Notes: generated from the sequence alone by a model not told the origin. A stretch of DNA of 64,000 bases from Sphaerisporangium viridialbum (GCF_049674955.1 NZ_CP187232.1:3286001-3350000), one strand, 5' to 3'. Positions 41,251 through 50,026 are shown, counted from the stretch's first letter. Program-made: numbers and translations.

Positions 41251-42594
41251 TCAGACCAGGCCGAGGGAGAGCATCGCGTCGGCGACCCGTTTGAAGCCGT
41301 CGATGTTCGCGCCGGCGACGTAGTTTCCCGGCATCTCGTACTCGTCGGCGGTCTCCAGGCAGCGGGCGTGGATGTCCTGCATGATCTGCCGCAGGCGTTG
41401 CTCGGAGTACTCGAAGGTCCACGAGTCGCGGCTGGCGTTCTGCTGCATCTCCAGCGCGCTGGTCGCGACGCCGCCCGCGTTGGCGGCCTTGCCCGGCCCG
41501 AAGGACACGCCCGCCTGCTGGAACACCCGTATGGCGCCCGGGGTGGCGGGCATGTTGGCGCCCTCGCCGACCGCGACGCAGCCCGAGCGGACGAGCGTCT
41601 CGGCGTCGGCGGCGCTGATCTCGTTCTGGGTGGCGGACGGCATGGCCACCTCGCACGCCACCTCCCAGACGCTCCGGCCGGGCACGAAGGAGGCGCTTAC
41701 GCCGCGCCGCTCGGCGTAGACGTGCAACCGGGCGCGCTCGACCTCCTTGAGCTGCTTCAGCAGGTCGACGTCGATGCCCTTGTCGTCGAGGATGTGCCCC
41801 GAGGAGTCGGAGCAGGCGACGACGACGCCGCCGAGCTGCTGGACCTTCTCGATGGCGTAGATGGCGACGTTGCCGGAGCCGGAGACCACGACGCGCTTGC
41901 CGTCGAACGACGTGCCGCGTGCCTTCAGCATCTCGTCGACGAAGAACGCGCAGCCGTACCCGGTGGCCTCGGTGCGTACTTGGGCGCCGCCGTAACCGAG
42001 GCCCTTGCCCGTGATCACTCCGGACTCGTAGCGGTTGGTGATGCGCTTGTACTGCCCGAACAGGTAGCCGACCTCGCGCTGCCCGACGCCGATGTCACCG
42101 GCGGGAACGTCGGTGTACTCCCCGATGTGGCGGTAGAGCTCGGTCATGAAGCTCTGGCAGAAGCGCATGATCTCGCGAGGGGAGCGCCCCTTCGGGTCGA
42201 AGTCGGAGCCGCCCTTGCCCCCGCCGATCGGCAGGCCGGTCAGGCTGTTCTTGAAGATCTGCTCGAAGCCGAGGAACTTCACGATGCCGAGGTAGACCGA
42301 GGGATGGAAGCGCAGCCCGCCCTTGTAGGGGCCGAGCGCGCTGTTGAACTCGACGCGGAAGCCGCGGTTGATGTGCACCTCGCCCCGGTCGTCCTCCCAG
42401 GGAACCCGGAAGATGATCTGCCGCTCGGGCTCGCATATCCGCTCGATGATCTTCGACTCGGCGTACTCGGGATGCTTGCCAAGGACCGGTCCGATGCTCT
42501 CAAGGACTTCCTGGACGGACTGGTGGAACTCGGCCTCGCCCGGATTGCGGGCCAGGACGTTGTCGTAGATCGACGACAGCTTCTCGTGCGGCAT
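41251..42594 (-). CDS. gdhA: NADP-specific glutamate dehydrogenase
   Basis: A 447-residue hexameric-type glutamate dehydrogenase, the usual length of bacterial GdhA. Motifs: GPYKGGLRFHPSVYLGIVKF (substrate lysine), LPIGGGKGGSDFDPKGRS (catalytic Lys region), DVPAGDIGVGQREVGYLFGQ, the nucleotide-binding GSGNVAIYAIEK and the terminal NIDGFKRVADAMLSLGLV. It makes glutamate from 2-oxoglutarate and ammonia (or the reverse). Beside the hut locus it could link histidine-derived glutamate to central nitrogen, though they are separate transcription units on opposite strands. A GAGGGG ribosome-binding site precedes the ATG. Confidence 0.96.
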   Translation of the reverse strand: MPHEKLSSIYDNVLARNPGEAEFHQSVQEVLESIGPVLGKHPEYAESKIIERICEPERQIIFRVPWEDDRGEVHINRGFRVEFNSALGPYKGGLRFHPSVYLGIVKFLGFEQIFKNSLTGLPIGGGKGGSDFDPKGRSPREIMRFCQSFMTELYRHIGEYTDVPAGDIGVGQREVGYLFGQYKRITNRYESGVITGKGLGYGGAQVRTEATGYGCAFFVDEMLKARGTSFDGKRVVVSGSGNVAIYAIEKVQQLGGVVVACSDSSGHILDDKGIDVDLLKQLKEVERARLHVYAERRGVSASFVPGRSVWEVACEVAMPSATQNEISAADAETLVRSGCVAVGEGANMPATPGAIRVFQQAGVSFGPGKAANAGGVATSALEMQQNASRDSWTFEYSEQRLRQIMQDIHARCLETADEYEMPGNYVAGANIDGFKRVADAMLSLGLV

Positions 42595-42698
42595 CGACTA
42601 TCCCCTCGCTCTCGGGGGGTGCTTCCCCGTCGCTTACCTTAGGGTCCCGGGCTCAGTGCGTTCGTCGTGATCGCCGCTCGCGATCAGCGTCCGGGGGC

Positions 42699-43718
42699 TC
42701 ACCAGCGGATGACGCTCGCCGCCCAGGTGTAGCCGGTGCCGGCCGCGAGGAGCAGCACCAGGTCGCCGGGGGAGAGCAGCCCCGCCCGGGCCGCCCGGTC
42801 GAGCCCGAGCAGAGGGTCGACCCCGCTCATGTGCCCGGTGTCGTCCAGGTACGTCGCCCGGTCTGGAGACAGCTTGAGCTCCCTGACCAAGGTGTCGTGG
42901 AGCGAGCGCTTGACGTGGATGCCGCACAGGTGGGCGACGTCCTCGCGGCCGGCGCCCGAGCGGCGGAGCGCCTCGTCTGCGGCTGCGAGGAAGTTGGGCA
43001 GCGTGACGGGATCCAGCCGTTCCTTCATGGAGCCCGGATCGGGCACGTCGAGGAAGTGCCGCCCGTCGCGCACCGTCTCGCGGCTCGCGGGCTCGGCGCT
43101 GCCCCCCGCCGGGACCATCACGTCCAGCGAGAACGACCCGTCGGTGATCATGTGGCAGCCGAGCACCTCCCGGGCCACCCGCCCGTCCGCACCGGCGTCC
43201 CTGACGAACAGCGCCGCCACCGCGCCGTCGCCGAAGTCGTAGGCGAAGCGCGTGCGGGGGTTGCCGTAGTCGATGAGGGAGGACTCCCTGGACGCGGCCA
43301 CCGCCAGCACCGTGCGGAGCTCGTCCTCGGCCCGCAGCAGGTCGCGGCACACCCGTACGGCCACCGGCGACCCGCAGGAGACGTAGGCGAGCTCCAGCAC
43401 CGTCGCCCGGCCACAGCCGAGCAGGTGGGCCACGCGTGGGGCGGCGTGCCACACCTCGAAGTCCTTCCACGTCGAGCCGAAGTAGACCAGGGCGTCGACC
43501 TCGCCCGGCTCCATGCCCTGCTCGGCGAGCAGCCGCCGGGCGGCCGTGGCGGCCATGTCGCTGACATGCTCGTCCGGGCCCGCGATGTGCTTGCCGCGCA
43601 GGCCGAACCTCTCGACCAGCACCTGCTCGGGGATGCCTGACAGGCCGGAGATCTCGGCCGCGCCCATCCACCGCTCGGGCAGGTACGACGCCGTGGCGGC
43701 GAGCCGCACGCGGGTCAT
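42699..43718 (-). CDS. 3-oxoacyl-ACP synthase III (KAS III) family protein
   Basis: A 339-residue thiolase-fold condensing enzyme. The nucleophile is the Cys in LELAYVSCGSPVAVRVC (about residue 109). The catalytic His lies in CGIHVKRSLHD. The position of the usual Asn (GNTSA in FabH) reads GHMSG, so that residue is His. Residues TWKDFEVW and GDGAVAALFV also fit the fold. FabH-like enzymes condense acyl-CoA with malonyl-ACP; altered triads occur in specialised members. The ATG at 43718 overlaps the acyl-CoA ligase stop (ATGA). As the last gene of a hydrolase-TetR-ligase-KAS operon it probably uses the acyl-CoA made by the ligase. Confidence 0.82.
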   Translation of the reverse strand: MTRVRLAATASYLPERWMGAAEISGLSGIPEQVLVERFGLRGKHIAGPDEHVSDMAATAARRLLAEQGMEPGEVDALVYFGSTWKDFEVWHAAPRVAHLLGCGRATVLELAYVSCGSPVAVRVCRDLLRAEDELRTVLAVAASRESSLIDYGNPRTRFAYDFGDGAVAALFVRDAGADGRVAREVLGCHMITDGSFSLDVMVPAGGSAEPASRETVRDGRHFLDVPDPGSMKERLDPVTLPNFLAAADEALRRSGAGREDVAHLCGIHVKRSLHDTLVRELKLSPDRATYLDDTGHMSGVDPLLGLDRAARAGLLSPGDLVLLLAAGTGYTWAASVIRW

Positions 43719-45274
43719 CCGGCCTGCTCCCACGCGCCCCGCAGCTTGTTCTTCAGCACCTTGTCGACGGCGGAGCGGGGCAGCCTGTCGACCAGCCGGA
43801 CGTACTTGGGCACCTTGAACCCGGCGAGGCTCGCCCGGCAGTGCGCGAGCAGCTCCGACGAGGCCGGCGCGGCGCCGGGCACCGGCACCACGAAGGCGCA
43901 GCCCACCTCGCCCCAGCGCTCGTCGGGGACGCCGACCACCGCGACCTCCGCCACGTCCGGATGACCCTGCAACACCGACTCGGCCTCCGCCGGATAGACG
44001 TTCTCGCCACCGGAGACGTACATGTCCTTCGCCCGGTCGCGGATGCGGTAGAAGCCGTCCGCGTCGCGCTCGGCGATGTCGCCGGTGCGCAGCCAGCCCC
44101 CGGACACGACCGCCCGGGTGGCGTCCGGGTCGTGCCAGTAACCCGCGAACACGTTCGGGCCCCGCACGACCAGCTCGCCGATGCCCGGCCCGTCGAGCGT
44201 GCTGCCCGTCTCGACGTCGCGCAGCGCCACGTCGACGTGGGGGTACGGGATGCCCGCCCACCCCACCCGTCCGGCGATGTCCTCCTCGGGAAGGCACAGG
44301 ACGTTCGGCGCGGCCTCGGTGAGCCCGTACCCCTGGACGATGCGCACGCCGCGGTCCAGCCAGACGCGCAGCAGCGGCTCGGGCATGGGGGCGCCGCCGA
44401 CCACGACGCGGCGCAGCCCGGACAGGTCGGCGGCGGGGAAGTCCGGGTGCCGGGCCATGAACAGGTAGGTCGCGGGCACGCCCATCATCGTGGTCACGCC
44501 ACGCTCGGCGATGAGGCGCAGCGCCCGCCCGGCGTCGAACGACGGCTCCAGCACGACGGTGGCGCCCTTCCACCAGGCGAGCAGGGGCTGGACGTTCCAC
44601 CCGCCGACGTGGAACTGGGGGAGCACCTGGAGCACGACGTCGTCCTCGCGCAGCTCGCAGCCCCGGTCGAGCGACAGGTTGGTCCAGAAGCAGTTGGCGT
44701 GGGTCAGCAGGGCGCCCTTCGGCCGTCCGGTGGTGCCCGCGGTGTAGACCAGCAGCAGGCCCGCGTCGTCGCCCAGGCCGCCGGCGTCGCCGGTCACGGG
44801 CGGGACCGTCCCCTCGGACGCCGTCGAGGCGAGCGCGTCCACGACGTCCCGGGTGAGCGCGAGCGCGTCCAGGCCGTCCCGGGTGAGCTCGGCGACGCGG
44901 CACGGGCGGCCGGACCTCGTACGGGCCTCCTCCGCGAGCGGGACCAGCGCGGGCGCGGCGAGCAGGATCGACGGCTCGGCGTCGGAGAGCTGGTAGGCCA
45001 CCTCCGGCGCCGTCAGCCGCATGTTGACCGGGGTGAGGATCAGCCCGGCCTTGGCGCAGGCGAAGAACAGCTCGACGTGCTCGGGACGGTTGCCCGTCAG
45101 CGTGGCCACCCGGTCGCCCGGCCGCAGCCCGGCGGCGAGCAGGCCCGCCGCCAGCCGTCCGGACCGGGCGTCCAGCTCGCCGTAGGAGGTCGGCTCGCCC
45201 TCGAAGACGACGGCCGTGCGGTGCGGGGTGGCACGCGCCCGGTCGCGCAGCCACCGGCCCAGGGTCAGCGTCAT
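43715..45274 (-). CDS. acyl-CoA ligase (AMP-binding, FadD-like)
   Basis: A 519-residue ANL-superfamily ligase. The P-loop is LLVYTAGTTGRPKGALLTH (about residues 170-188). Other motifs are GYGLTEAAPN, GWLRTGDIAERDADGFY, RIRDRAKDMYVSGGENVYPA and the C-terminal catalytic Lys region LPRSAVDKVLKNKLR. This is typical of medium or long-chain fatty acyl-CoA synthetases. The start at 45274 overlaps the TetR stop (ATGA), and its own stop overlaps the KAS III start, so the three are tightly coupled. It likely supplies the acyl-CoA substrate for the condensing enzyme. Confidence 0.9.
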   Translation of the reverse strand: MTLTLGRWLRDRARATPHRTAVVFEGEPTSYGELDARSGRLAAGLLAAGLRPGDRVATLTGNRPEHVELFFACAKAGLILTPVNMRLTAPEVAYQLSDAEPSILLAAPALVPLAEEARTRSGRPCRVAELTRDGLDALALTRDVVDALASTASEGTVPPVTGDAGGLGDDAGLLLVYTAGTTGRPKGALLTHANCFWTNLSLDRGCELREDDVVLQVLPQFHVGGWNVQPLLAWWKGATVVLEPSFDAGRALRLIAERGVTTMMGVPATYLFMARHPDFPAADLSGLRRVVVGGAPMPEPLLRVWLDRGVRIVQGYGLTEAAPNVLCLPEEDIAGRVGWAGIPYPHVDVALRDVETGSTLDGPGIGELVVRGPNVFAGYWHDPDATRAVVSGGWLRTGDIAERDADGFYRIRDRAKDMYVSGGENVYPAEAESVLQGHPDVAEVAVVGVPDERWGEVGCAFVVPVPGAAPASSELLAHCRASLAGFKVPKYVRLVDRLPRSAVDKVLKNKLRGAWEQAG

Positions 45275-45957
45275 GGTTCCGTGCCCCTGCCCGGCCCGCC
45301 GGCCCGCTCCCCATCCCCGGGCGCGCCCGCGCCGAGGCCGCGGAGGATGAAGGCGTACATCTCCTCGAAGACCTGGTCGGGCACCGCGCCCGGGCCGTCC
45401 TTCCACAGGATCCACCGCATGCCGATCAGCTCGCCCACGCCCATCAGCGCCCAGGCGAGCACCTCGGGATCGGCCTGGGCGATCTCACCGTCGGCCATCG
45501 CCGCGCGCAGCCCGCCCACGTAGCCGTCGGCGATCGTGCGGTAGTGCCGCTGCAGCATGCCCGGTGAGGCGAACTCGGCCTGGCGGATGATCCGGTAGAG
45601 CGCGGGGTGCTCGGCGGTGAACCGGAAGAACCCCTTGAAGCCCAGCCTTTCGGACTCCGGCCGGGTGCGCCCCTGCCGGGCCCCCTCGGACATCGCCCGC
45701 CGCACGCGCCGGTTGAGGTCGGCGACCAGCTCGTCGAAGATCTGCTGCTTGCCCTCGAAGTAGATGTAGAACGTGCCCTGCGAGCACCCGGCGGCCTCGG
45801 TGATCTTGACGATCGAGGCCTCGTGGTAGCCCAGCTCGGCGAACACCTCCTCCGCGGCGTCGAGCAGCCGCCGCCGGGTGCGTTCGCCCTTCGGGGACAG
45901 CGGGCGCCCCCGGGTGCTCGTGGGCGGCGGCTCGTCCTCGACCTGCCATGCCTGCAT
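45271..45957 (-). CDS. TetR/AcrR-family regulator of the lipid operon
   Basis: A 228-residue TetR-type repressor. The N-terminal helix-turn-helix covers about residues 18-68 (GERTRRRLLDAAEEVFAELG, EASIVKITEAAGCSQGTFYI, YFEGKQQIFDEL), then a ligand domain with FKGFFRFTAEHPALYRIIRQ (about residue 110). It is encoded inside an operon after the alpha/beta hydrolase (22 bp gap) and before the ligase (ATGA overlap), so it probably regulates its own operon in response to an acyl-CoA or fatty acid. The ATG at 45957 was chosen over the TTG at 45975; a GGGGGAG lies close upstream. Confidence 0.87.
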   Translation of the reverse strand: MQAWQVEDEPPPTSTRGRPLSPKGERTRRRLLDAAEEVFAELGYHEASIVKITEAAGCSQGTFYIYFEGKQQIFDELVADLNRRVRRAMSEGARQGRTRPESERLGFKGFFRFTAEHPALYRIIRQAEFASPGMLQRHYRTIADGYVGGLRAAMADGEIAQADPEVLAWALMGVGELIGMRWILWKDGPGAVPDQVFEEMYAFILRGLGAGAPGDGERAGGPGRGTEP

Positions 45958-45979
45958 TCGCGCTCCCCCGATCAAAGCG

Positions 45980-47008
45980 TCAGCCCGCGGACACCCGGGA
46001 CAGGTGGGCGTGCAGCAGCGCCGAGAACTCCTCAGGCCGCTGGGTGTACGGGAAGTGCCCGGTGCCCTCCATGACGTGCTCGGAGTGGTCGCCGTACCGG
46101 GTGAGGACGTCCCTGGTCTGCTGGATCATCGGCTGGGCGGGGAAGGACTCCTCGCCGGGCCAGTCCGGCACGTACCCGCTCGCCCCGAGGTGGCCGAGGT
46201 CGACCATCGAGGTGTCGGAGACGATCGCGTCCAGGTCGCCGCGGATCCAGAGCACCGGGGCGCGGCATCCGGACTCGGGGAGGCCGCTCCAGTTCAGGTA
46301 CTTCGGCGAGATCGCGTTGAGCACCCCGCGCGTCCCCGGCGCGACGCCCGGCCAGTTCTCCGACGCCGTGGAGTCGCCCGGGTAGCTGCCGTCGCCGAGG
46401 TGGGTGGCCAGGATGCCCCTGAGCAGCGCCTCCTCGTCGCGGACGGTGTCCGGGCCGGGGAAGTAGAGGCCGCGCACGACGTTGCGCGGCGACAGCGGGC
46501 TCGCGTCCGACTCGTCGCCCTCGGCGATGAGCTTCACGAGGTCGGGGTTCGCGGTGCCGCCGCCCGATCCGGCGAAGTCGGGCGCGCACGGCGTGCCGTC
46601 CGGCTTCGTGCCGCCGAACCCGTACGGCGAGACCGGCGCCACCGGGGTGAGCGACAGCACGCGGCCGGGGTGGTTCATGGCGAAGTCGAGGATGACGCCG
46701 CCTCCCAGCGAGTGGCCGACCAGGTGGACGGCGTCCAGGCCGAGCGCGTCGAGCAGCGCGGCCAGGTCGTCGCGGTAGTCGCCGACCCCCCGGGTCGCGT
46801 CGACGGGAGCGGGCTCGCTGTTCCCATAACCGCGCAGGTCGGGGGCGATGCCGTGGAATCCGCCGGGGAGCAGGGCGAGCTGCTCGTCCCAGGCGGAGCC
46901 GTCGGAGAGGTTGCCGTGTACGAAGACGACGGGGACGCCCGCGCCCGTCTCCCGGATGTGCGTCGCCAGACGCTCGGTGCGGACGGTGCGGGATCGGACT
47001 GCGTTCAT
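45980..47008 (-). CDS. alpha/beta hydrolase
   Basis: A 342-residue alpha/beta-hydrolase-fold protein. The oxyanion motif is VFVHGNLSDGSAWD, the nucleophile Ser lies in HLVGHSLGGGVILDF (about residue 115), an Asp in IRGDLDAIV and the His in EGTGHFPYT near the end. No signal peptide is visible. It is the first gene of the operon with TetR, ligase and KAS III. The choice of the ATG at 47008 rests on AAGGG 6 nt upstream. Substrate unknown; epoxide hydrolase, haloalkane dehalogenase or esterase activity are all possible in this subfamily. Confidence 0.8.
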   Translation of the reverse strand: MNAVRSRTVRTERLATHIRETGAGVPVVFVHGNLSDGSAWDEQLALLPGGFHGIAPDLRGYGNSEPAPVDATRGVGDYRDDLAALLDALGLDAVHLVGHSLGGGVILDFAMNHPGRVLSLTPVAPVSPYGFGGTKPDGTPCAPDFAGSGGGTANPDLVKLIAEGDESDASPLSPRNVVRGLYFPGPDTVRDEEALLRGILATHLGDGSYPGDSTASENWPGVAPGTRGVLNAISPKYLNWSGLPESGCRAPVLWIRGDLDAIVSDTSMVDLGHLGASGYVPDWPGEESFPAQPMIQQTRDVLTRYGDHSEHVMEGTGHFPYTQRPEEFSALLHAHLSRVSAG

Positions 47009-47049
47009 CGCCATCCCTTGACGAAGAGGATTGTTGCCGCCAAGTTAAC

Positions 47050-47075
47050 AGGTGAATCACCTCTCATAAAAGAGG
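47050..47075. promoter_or_regulatory. palindrome and hairpin in the hydrolase / lipase divergent region
   Basis: AGGTGA-A-TCACCT (47050-47062) is a perfect 13-bp palindrome and CCTCT-N6-AGAGG (47060-47075) a hairpin just after it. They lie in the 90-bp gap between the two divergent genes. The TetR protein encoded at 45271 is a candidate binder; this is inference. Confidence 0.35.
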
Positions 47076-47098
47076 GTGTTCTCGACAAGGAGCGGTTC

Positions 47099-48349
47099 AT
47101 GCGGACTCTGCGGCGATTGGCGTCGGCTCTGGTCATGGTGGTTCTGGCGGTTTCGGGAGTGGGCGCGCTCGCGCCGCCCGCGTCGGCGACGGCGGCGGTG
47201 AGCCTGGAGGCGACCTACACCACGAGCCTTCAGAACGGCTGGGCCCAGGTGGAACGCTACCGTGACGCCTCGACCGGCTTCGCGGCCGAGGCCTATCCTC
47301 CGGGCGGCGTCGGCGACCAGACCGGGCAGACGAAACGGTTCTTCGGCGACGTCGCCCAGCCGCACTCGTCGCGCTTCCTGCTCTACCACGCGCCCGGCTG
47401 GCAGAGCGGCGCCAAGGCCGTGCCGGTGCTGCTGGTGCACGGCGCCAACCAGACCGCCGACCAGGCGTGGGCGAACCCGAACGTCCTCGGCGACTACGGC
47501 TGCGGGCGCGTGTCGTGCCCGTCCACCGGGTTCATGCAGTATCTGGACGCGCGGGGATACAAGGTGTTCGCGATCGGCTTCCCCCACAAGACGGGCGACG
47601 GCTACCGCTGGTCGGAGCAGATCCGCGACGCGATCCAGATCATCAGGACGAAGACGGGCGCCTCCCAGGTCGACGTGGTCGGCTGGTCCAAGGGGGCGTT
47701 CAACGCCCGGATGTACGTCTCCTCGCTGCGCCAGTCGTGGGGCAGCGCCTATGGCGGCGACGTGCGCAAGCTCGTGCTCGTCGGCGGGCCGAACAAGGGC
47801 TTCGACTGGGGCTACCGGCACGGCTGGAGCCATGACTTCGCGATCTATCCCGACTGCGGCGGCAGCCTGAACGCCCCCGCGCCGCACACCTCCATGGTCT
47901 GCTACGGCCTGTGGCGGGACGGCACCCAGCTGAGCTACGAGGGCACCGCCTTCCCCGGAGGCCGGCAGATGCTGGCGCGCTGGGACGGCGTCTACCCGCT
48001 GCCCACGGTAGAGCAGGACTGGTACACCACCTACTACGGCGGCACGGGCTTCTACACCAAGGGGCGCGGCATCCAGTACAGCATCGACCAGGGCTCGCTC
48101 GTCCAGCCGATCATCAACGCCGGGACCCCGGCGAGCGTGGCGGTCTACCAGCTCTGCGGGAGCATGCCCGACATGCCGTTGATGCACAACGAGCACACCG
48201 GGCCGTCCGACGGCGCCGTCTTCATCGCGAGCTGCGCGGCCACCGACGGCATCGCCAACCGCGCGGCCACGGTCACGCTGCCCCTCAACCACCTGCGCCT
48301 CGGCTGGGACTCCAGCGCCGAGGCCCAGATGGCGGCCTGGCTGGGCTGA
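47099..48349 (+). CDS. secreted lipase/esterase
   Basis: A 416-residue exported alpha/beta hydrolase. Residues 1-32 form a signal peptide (RRLASALVMVVLAVSGVGAL, cleaved near ASATA). Catalytic features: VPVLLVHGANQTADQAW (oxyanion), nucleophile in VDVVGWSKGAFNARMY (G-W-S-K-G, as in class I.7-like actinobacterial lipases), and His in LPLNHLRLGW near the end. Cysteine pairs (GDYGCGRVSCP, YPDCGG, MVCYG) suggest disulphides. AAGGAG lies 8 nt before the ATG. It is divergent from the hydrolase operon, so the two may be co-controlled through the palindrome between them. A hairpin terminator follows at 48359. Confidence 0.85.
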   Translation: MRTLRRLASALVMVVLAVSGVGALAPPASATAAVSLEATYTTSLQNGWAQVERYRDASTGFAAEAYPPGGVGDQTGQTKRFFGDVAQPHSSRFLLYHAPGWQSGAKAVPVLLVHGANQTADQAWANPNVLGDYGCGRVSCPSTGFMQYLDARGYKVFAIGFPHKTGDGYRWSEQIRDAIQIIRTKTGASQVDVVGWSKGAFNARMYVSSLRQSWGSAYGGDVRKLVLVGGPNKGFDWGYRHGWSHDFAIYPDCGGSLNAPAPHTSMVCYGLWRDGTQLSYEGTAFPGGRQMLARWDGVYPLPTVEQDWYTTYYGGTGFYTKGRGIQYSIDQGSLVQPIINAGTPASVAVYQLCGSMPDMPLMHNEHTGPSDGAVFIASCAATDGIANRAATVTLPLNHLRLGWDSSAEAQMAAWLG

Positions 48350-48358
48350 CGTGCCACC

Positions 48359-48385
48359 CCCTCGGCCCGCACGCCGGGCCGAGGG
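48359..48385 (+). terminator. terminator after the secreted lipase gene
   Basis: A perfect 11-bp stem (CCCTCGGCCCG / CGGGCCGAGGG) with a 5-nt loop begins 10 bp after the lipase stop. No T-run follows, as is usual in GC-rich actinobacteria. Confidence 0.7.
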
Positions 48386-48531
48386 CGCCTTCACCCGTCA
48401 AGGACGCGTCAGTTCTCGCGGGGTCCCCGTCAGGAGGGCGTCAAGACGACGGAGATCGCGGCTGAACCCGCCTAGCGTGCCTTTTGTGGCCGTATTTCCG
48501 GTCAAACGAAAGGTCCAGCAGGAGGAAGATC

Positions 48532-48555
48532 ATGAGCGATCCGCGGGTGGCCTGA
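48532..48555 (+). CDS. 7-residue leader ORF with strong Shine-Dalgarno
   Basis: ATG at 48532 is preceded by AGGAGG at near-ideal spacing and encodes MSDPRVA before TGA at 48553-48555. That stop overlaps the ATG of a 38-residue frame (TGATG). It may be a leader that loads ribosomes onto the following genes, or the start of a small gene broken by an indel. Confidence 0.35.
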   Translation: MSDPRVA

Positions 48556-48671
48556 TGTGCGCCCTGACGCAGGACATGGCGGCCGTCGCCGACCGGCCGG
48601 AAGACCCGTCCGCCGAACCATCACCGGCCCCGCCGCCCACCGCGGGCCGGTCCGAGACGAGGCACGAATGA
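48555..48671 (+). CDS. 38-residue peptide coupled to the decarboxylase gene
   Basis: Frame MCALTQDMAAVADRPEDPSA... runs to TGA at 48669-48671, overlapping the ATG of the LysA-like gene (ATGA at 48668). The sequence is acidic and proline-rich after residue 15 and resembles no family I recognise. Its start is coupled to the 7-residue ORF. It may be real, given two overlaps and a strong upstream ribosome-binding site, but short GC-rich frames are easily accidental. Confidence 0.35.
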   Translation: MCALTQDMAAVADRPEDPSAEPSPAPPPTAGRSETRHE

Positions 48672-49981
48672 CCGTCATGACCGAGACCGCTCCGGGACCG
48701 TGGCCCTCGTCCGCGGTGTTCGGGGCCCACGGCGAGGCCACGGTGGCGGGCGTGTCCCTCATGGAGATCGCCAACCGGTTCGGCACCCCCGCGTACGTCC
48801 TGGACGAGGCCGACGTCCGCCGCCGCTGCCGCGCCTACCGGGCGGCCCTGCCCGGGGCCGAGATCGCCTACGCCGCCAAGGCGTTCCTGTGCCGGGCCAT
48901 GGCGAGCTGGATCCGGGCGGAGCGGCTCAGCCTCGACGTGTGCAGCGCGGGGGAGCTGATGGTCGCGCGGTCGGTGGGCTTCCCCGCCGAGCGGATCATC
49001 TTCCACGGCAACGCCAAGACCCCGAGAGAGCTCACGGCCGCGGTGAACGAGGGCGTCGGGCGGATCGTGGTGGACAACCTCGCCGAGATCAGCCGCCTCG
49101 CGGCACTGGTCCCGCTCGGGCAACGGCAGAAGGTGCTGATCAGGGTCATCCCCGACGTCGGCGCCGGCGCGTACACAGCGATCCGCACGGGCGGGGAGGA
49201 CCAGCAGTTCGGGCTCTCGATCGCCTCCGGCGCCGCAGGCGAGGCCGTCGCCAGGGTGCTGGCCCAGCCCCGCCTGGAGCTCGCCGGCCTGCACTGCCAT
49301 CTCGGCTCGCAGATCGGCGCGGCCGAGCCGTACGAGACCGCCGTGCGCGTGCTGGTGGAGCAGCTGGCCCGCGTCCGGGAGACCCGGGGCGTGATCCTTC
49401 CCGAGCTGGACCTCGGCGGAGGCCACGCGATCGCGTACCTGGAAGGGGAGCGCGGCCTCGGCCCGGAGACGTTCGCCGAGCGGGTCACCGGAGCCCTCCG
49501 GGAGCGCTGCGCGGGCCTCGGGCTGCCCGTGCCGCGGCTCATCGTGGAGCCGGGGCGGGCGATCAGCGGGCCCGCCGGGGTCACCCTCTACCGGGTCATC
49601 TCCGTCAAGAAGGGGCTCACCCGCACCTACGTCGCGGTGGACGGCGGCATGAGCGACAATCCCCGCCACTCGCTGTACGGCGCGCCGTACGAGGTGCGGA
49701 TGATCGGGCGGGAGTGCCACGTGGGCACGCGGGCCTTCCACGTGGTGGGTCACCACTGCGAGGCGGGAGACGTGCTCGCGGAGGATGCGCTTCTGCCGGC
49801 CGACATCCACCCCGGAGACGTGATCGTCATGGCGGCCACCGGCGCCTACCACCACTCCATGGCCTCCACCTACAACCTGACCGGCCGTCCGCCCGTGGTC
49901 GCGGTCGGGGAGGGCGGAGCGCGGCTGGTGGTGCGCAGGGAAGGCGCGGAGGACCTGATGCGCAGGGACGTCGGGCTGTGA
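48668..49981 (+). CDS. LysA-like PLP-dependent decarboxylase (diaminopimelate decarboxylase family)
   Basis: A 437-residue fold-type III PLP decarboxylase. PLP Lys71 lies in AYAAKAFLC; further motifs are LDVCSAGELMVA, FHGNAKTPRELTAAV, LHCHLGSQIG, LDLGGGHAIAYLEGE, LIVEPGRAISGPAG and, for the active-site cysteine, HHCEAGDVLAED. These fit diaminopimelate decarboxylase (meso-DAP to L-lysine), but several family motifs are altered (GGGHAIAY for GGGLGIxY). It may therefore be a secondary paralogue used in specialised metabolism; no other lysine genes are near. Translation is coupled to two upstream mini-ORFs. A strong bidirectional terminator follows. Confidence 0.85.
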   Translation: MTVMTETAPGPWPSSAVFGAHGEATVAGVSLMEIANRFGTPAYVLDEADVRRRCRAYRAALPGAEIAYAAKAFLCRAMASWIRAERLSLDVCSAGELMVARSVGFPAERIIFHGNAKTPRELTAAVNEGVGRIVVDNLAEISRLAALVPLGQRQKVLIRVIPDVGAGAYTAIRTGGEDQQFGLSIASGAAGEAVARVLAQPRLELAGLHCHLGSQIGAAEPYETAVRVLVEQLARVRETRGVILPELDLGGGHAIAYLEGERGLGPETFAERVTGALRERCAGLGLPVPRLIVEPGRAISGPAGVTLYRVISVKKGLTRTYVAVDGGMSDNPRHSLYGAPYEVRMIGRECHVGTRAFHVVGHHCEAGDVLAEDALLPADIHPGDVIVMAATGAYHHSMASTYNLTGRPPVVAVGEGGARLVVRREGAEDLMRRDVGL

Positions 49982-49986
49982 GGACT

Positions 49987-50026
49987 TCTGACGCCGTCGC
50001 CGGCCTGAGCCGGCGGCGGCGTCAGA
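49987..50026. terminator. bidirectional terminator between decarboxylase and copper monooxygenase genes
   Basis: An 18-bp nearly perfect stem, TCTGACGCC-GT-CGCCGGC paired with GCCGGCG-GC-GGCGTCAGA, and a CTGA loop lie 5 bp beyond the decarboxylase stop and 20 bp beyond the convergent gene's stop. The single imperfect pair is a T-G wobble. Confidence 0.8.

Noticed and set aside
45878..47098. Upstream extension of the lipase frame
   Set aside because: Antisense to the hydrolase and TetR genes; the signal peptide at 47099 and AAGGAG mark the true start.
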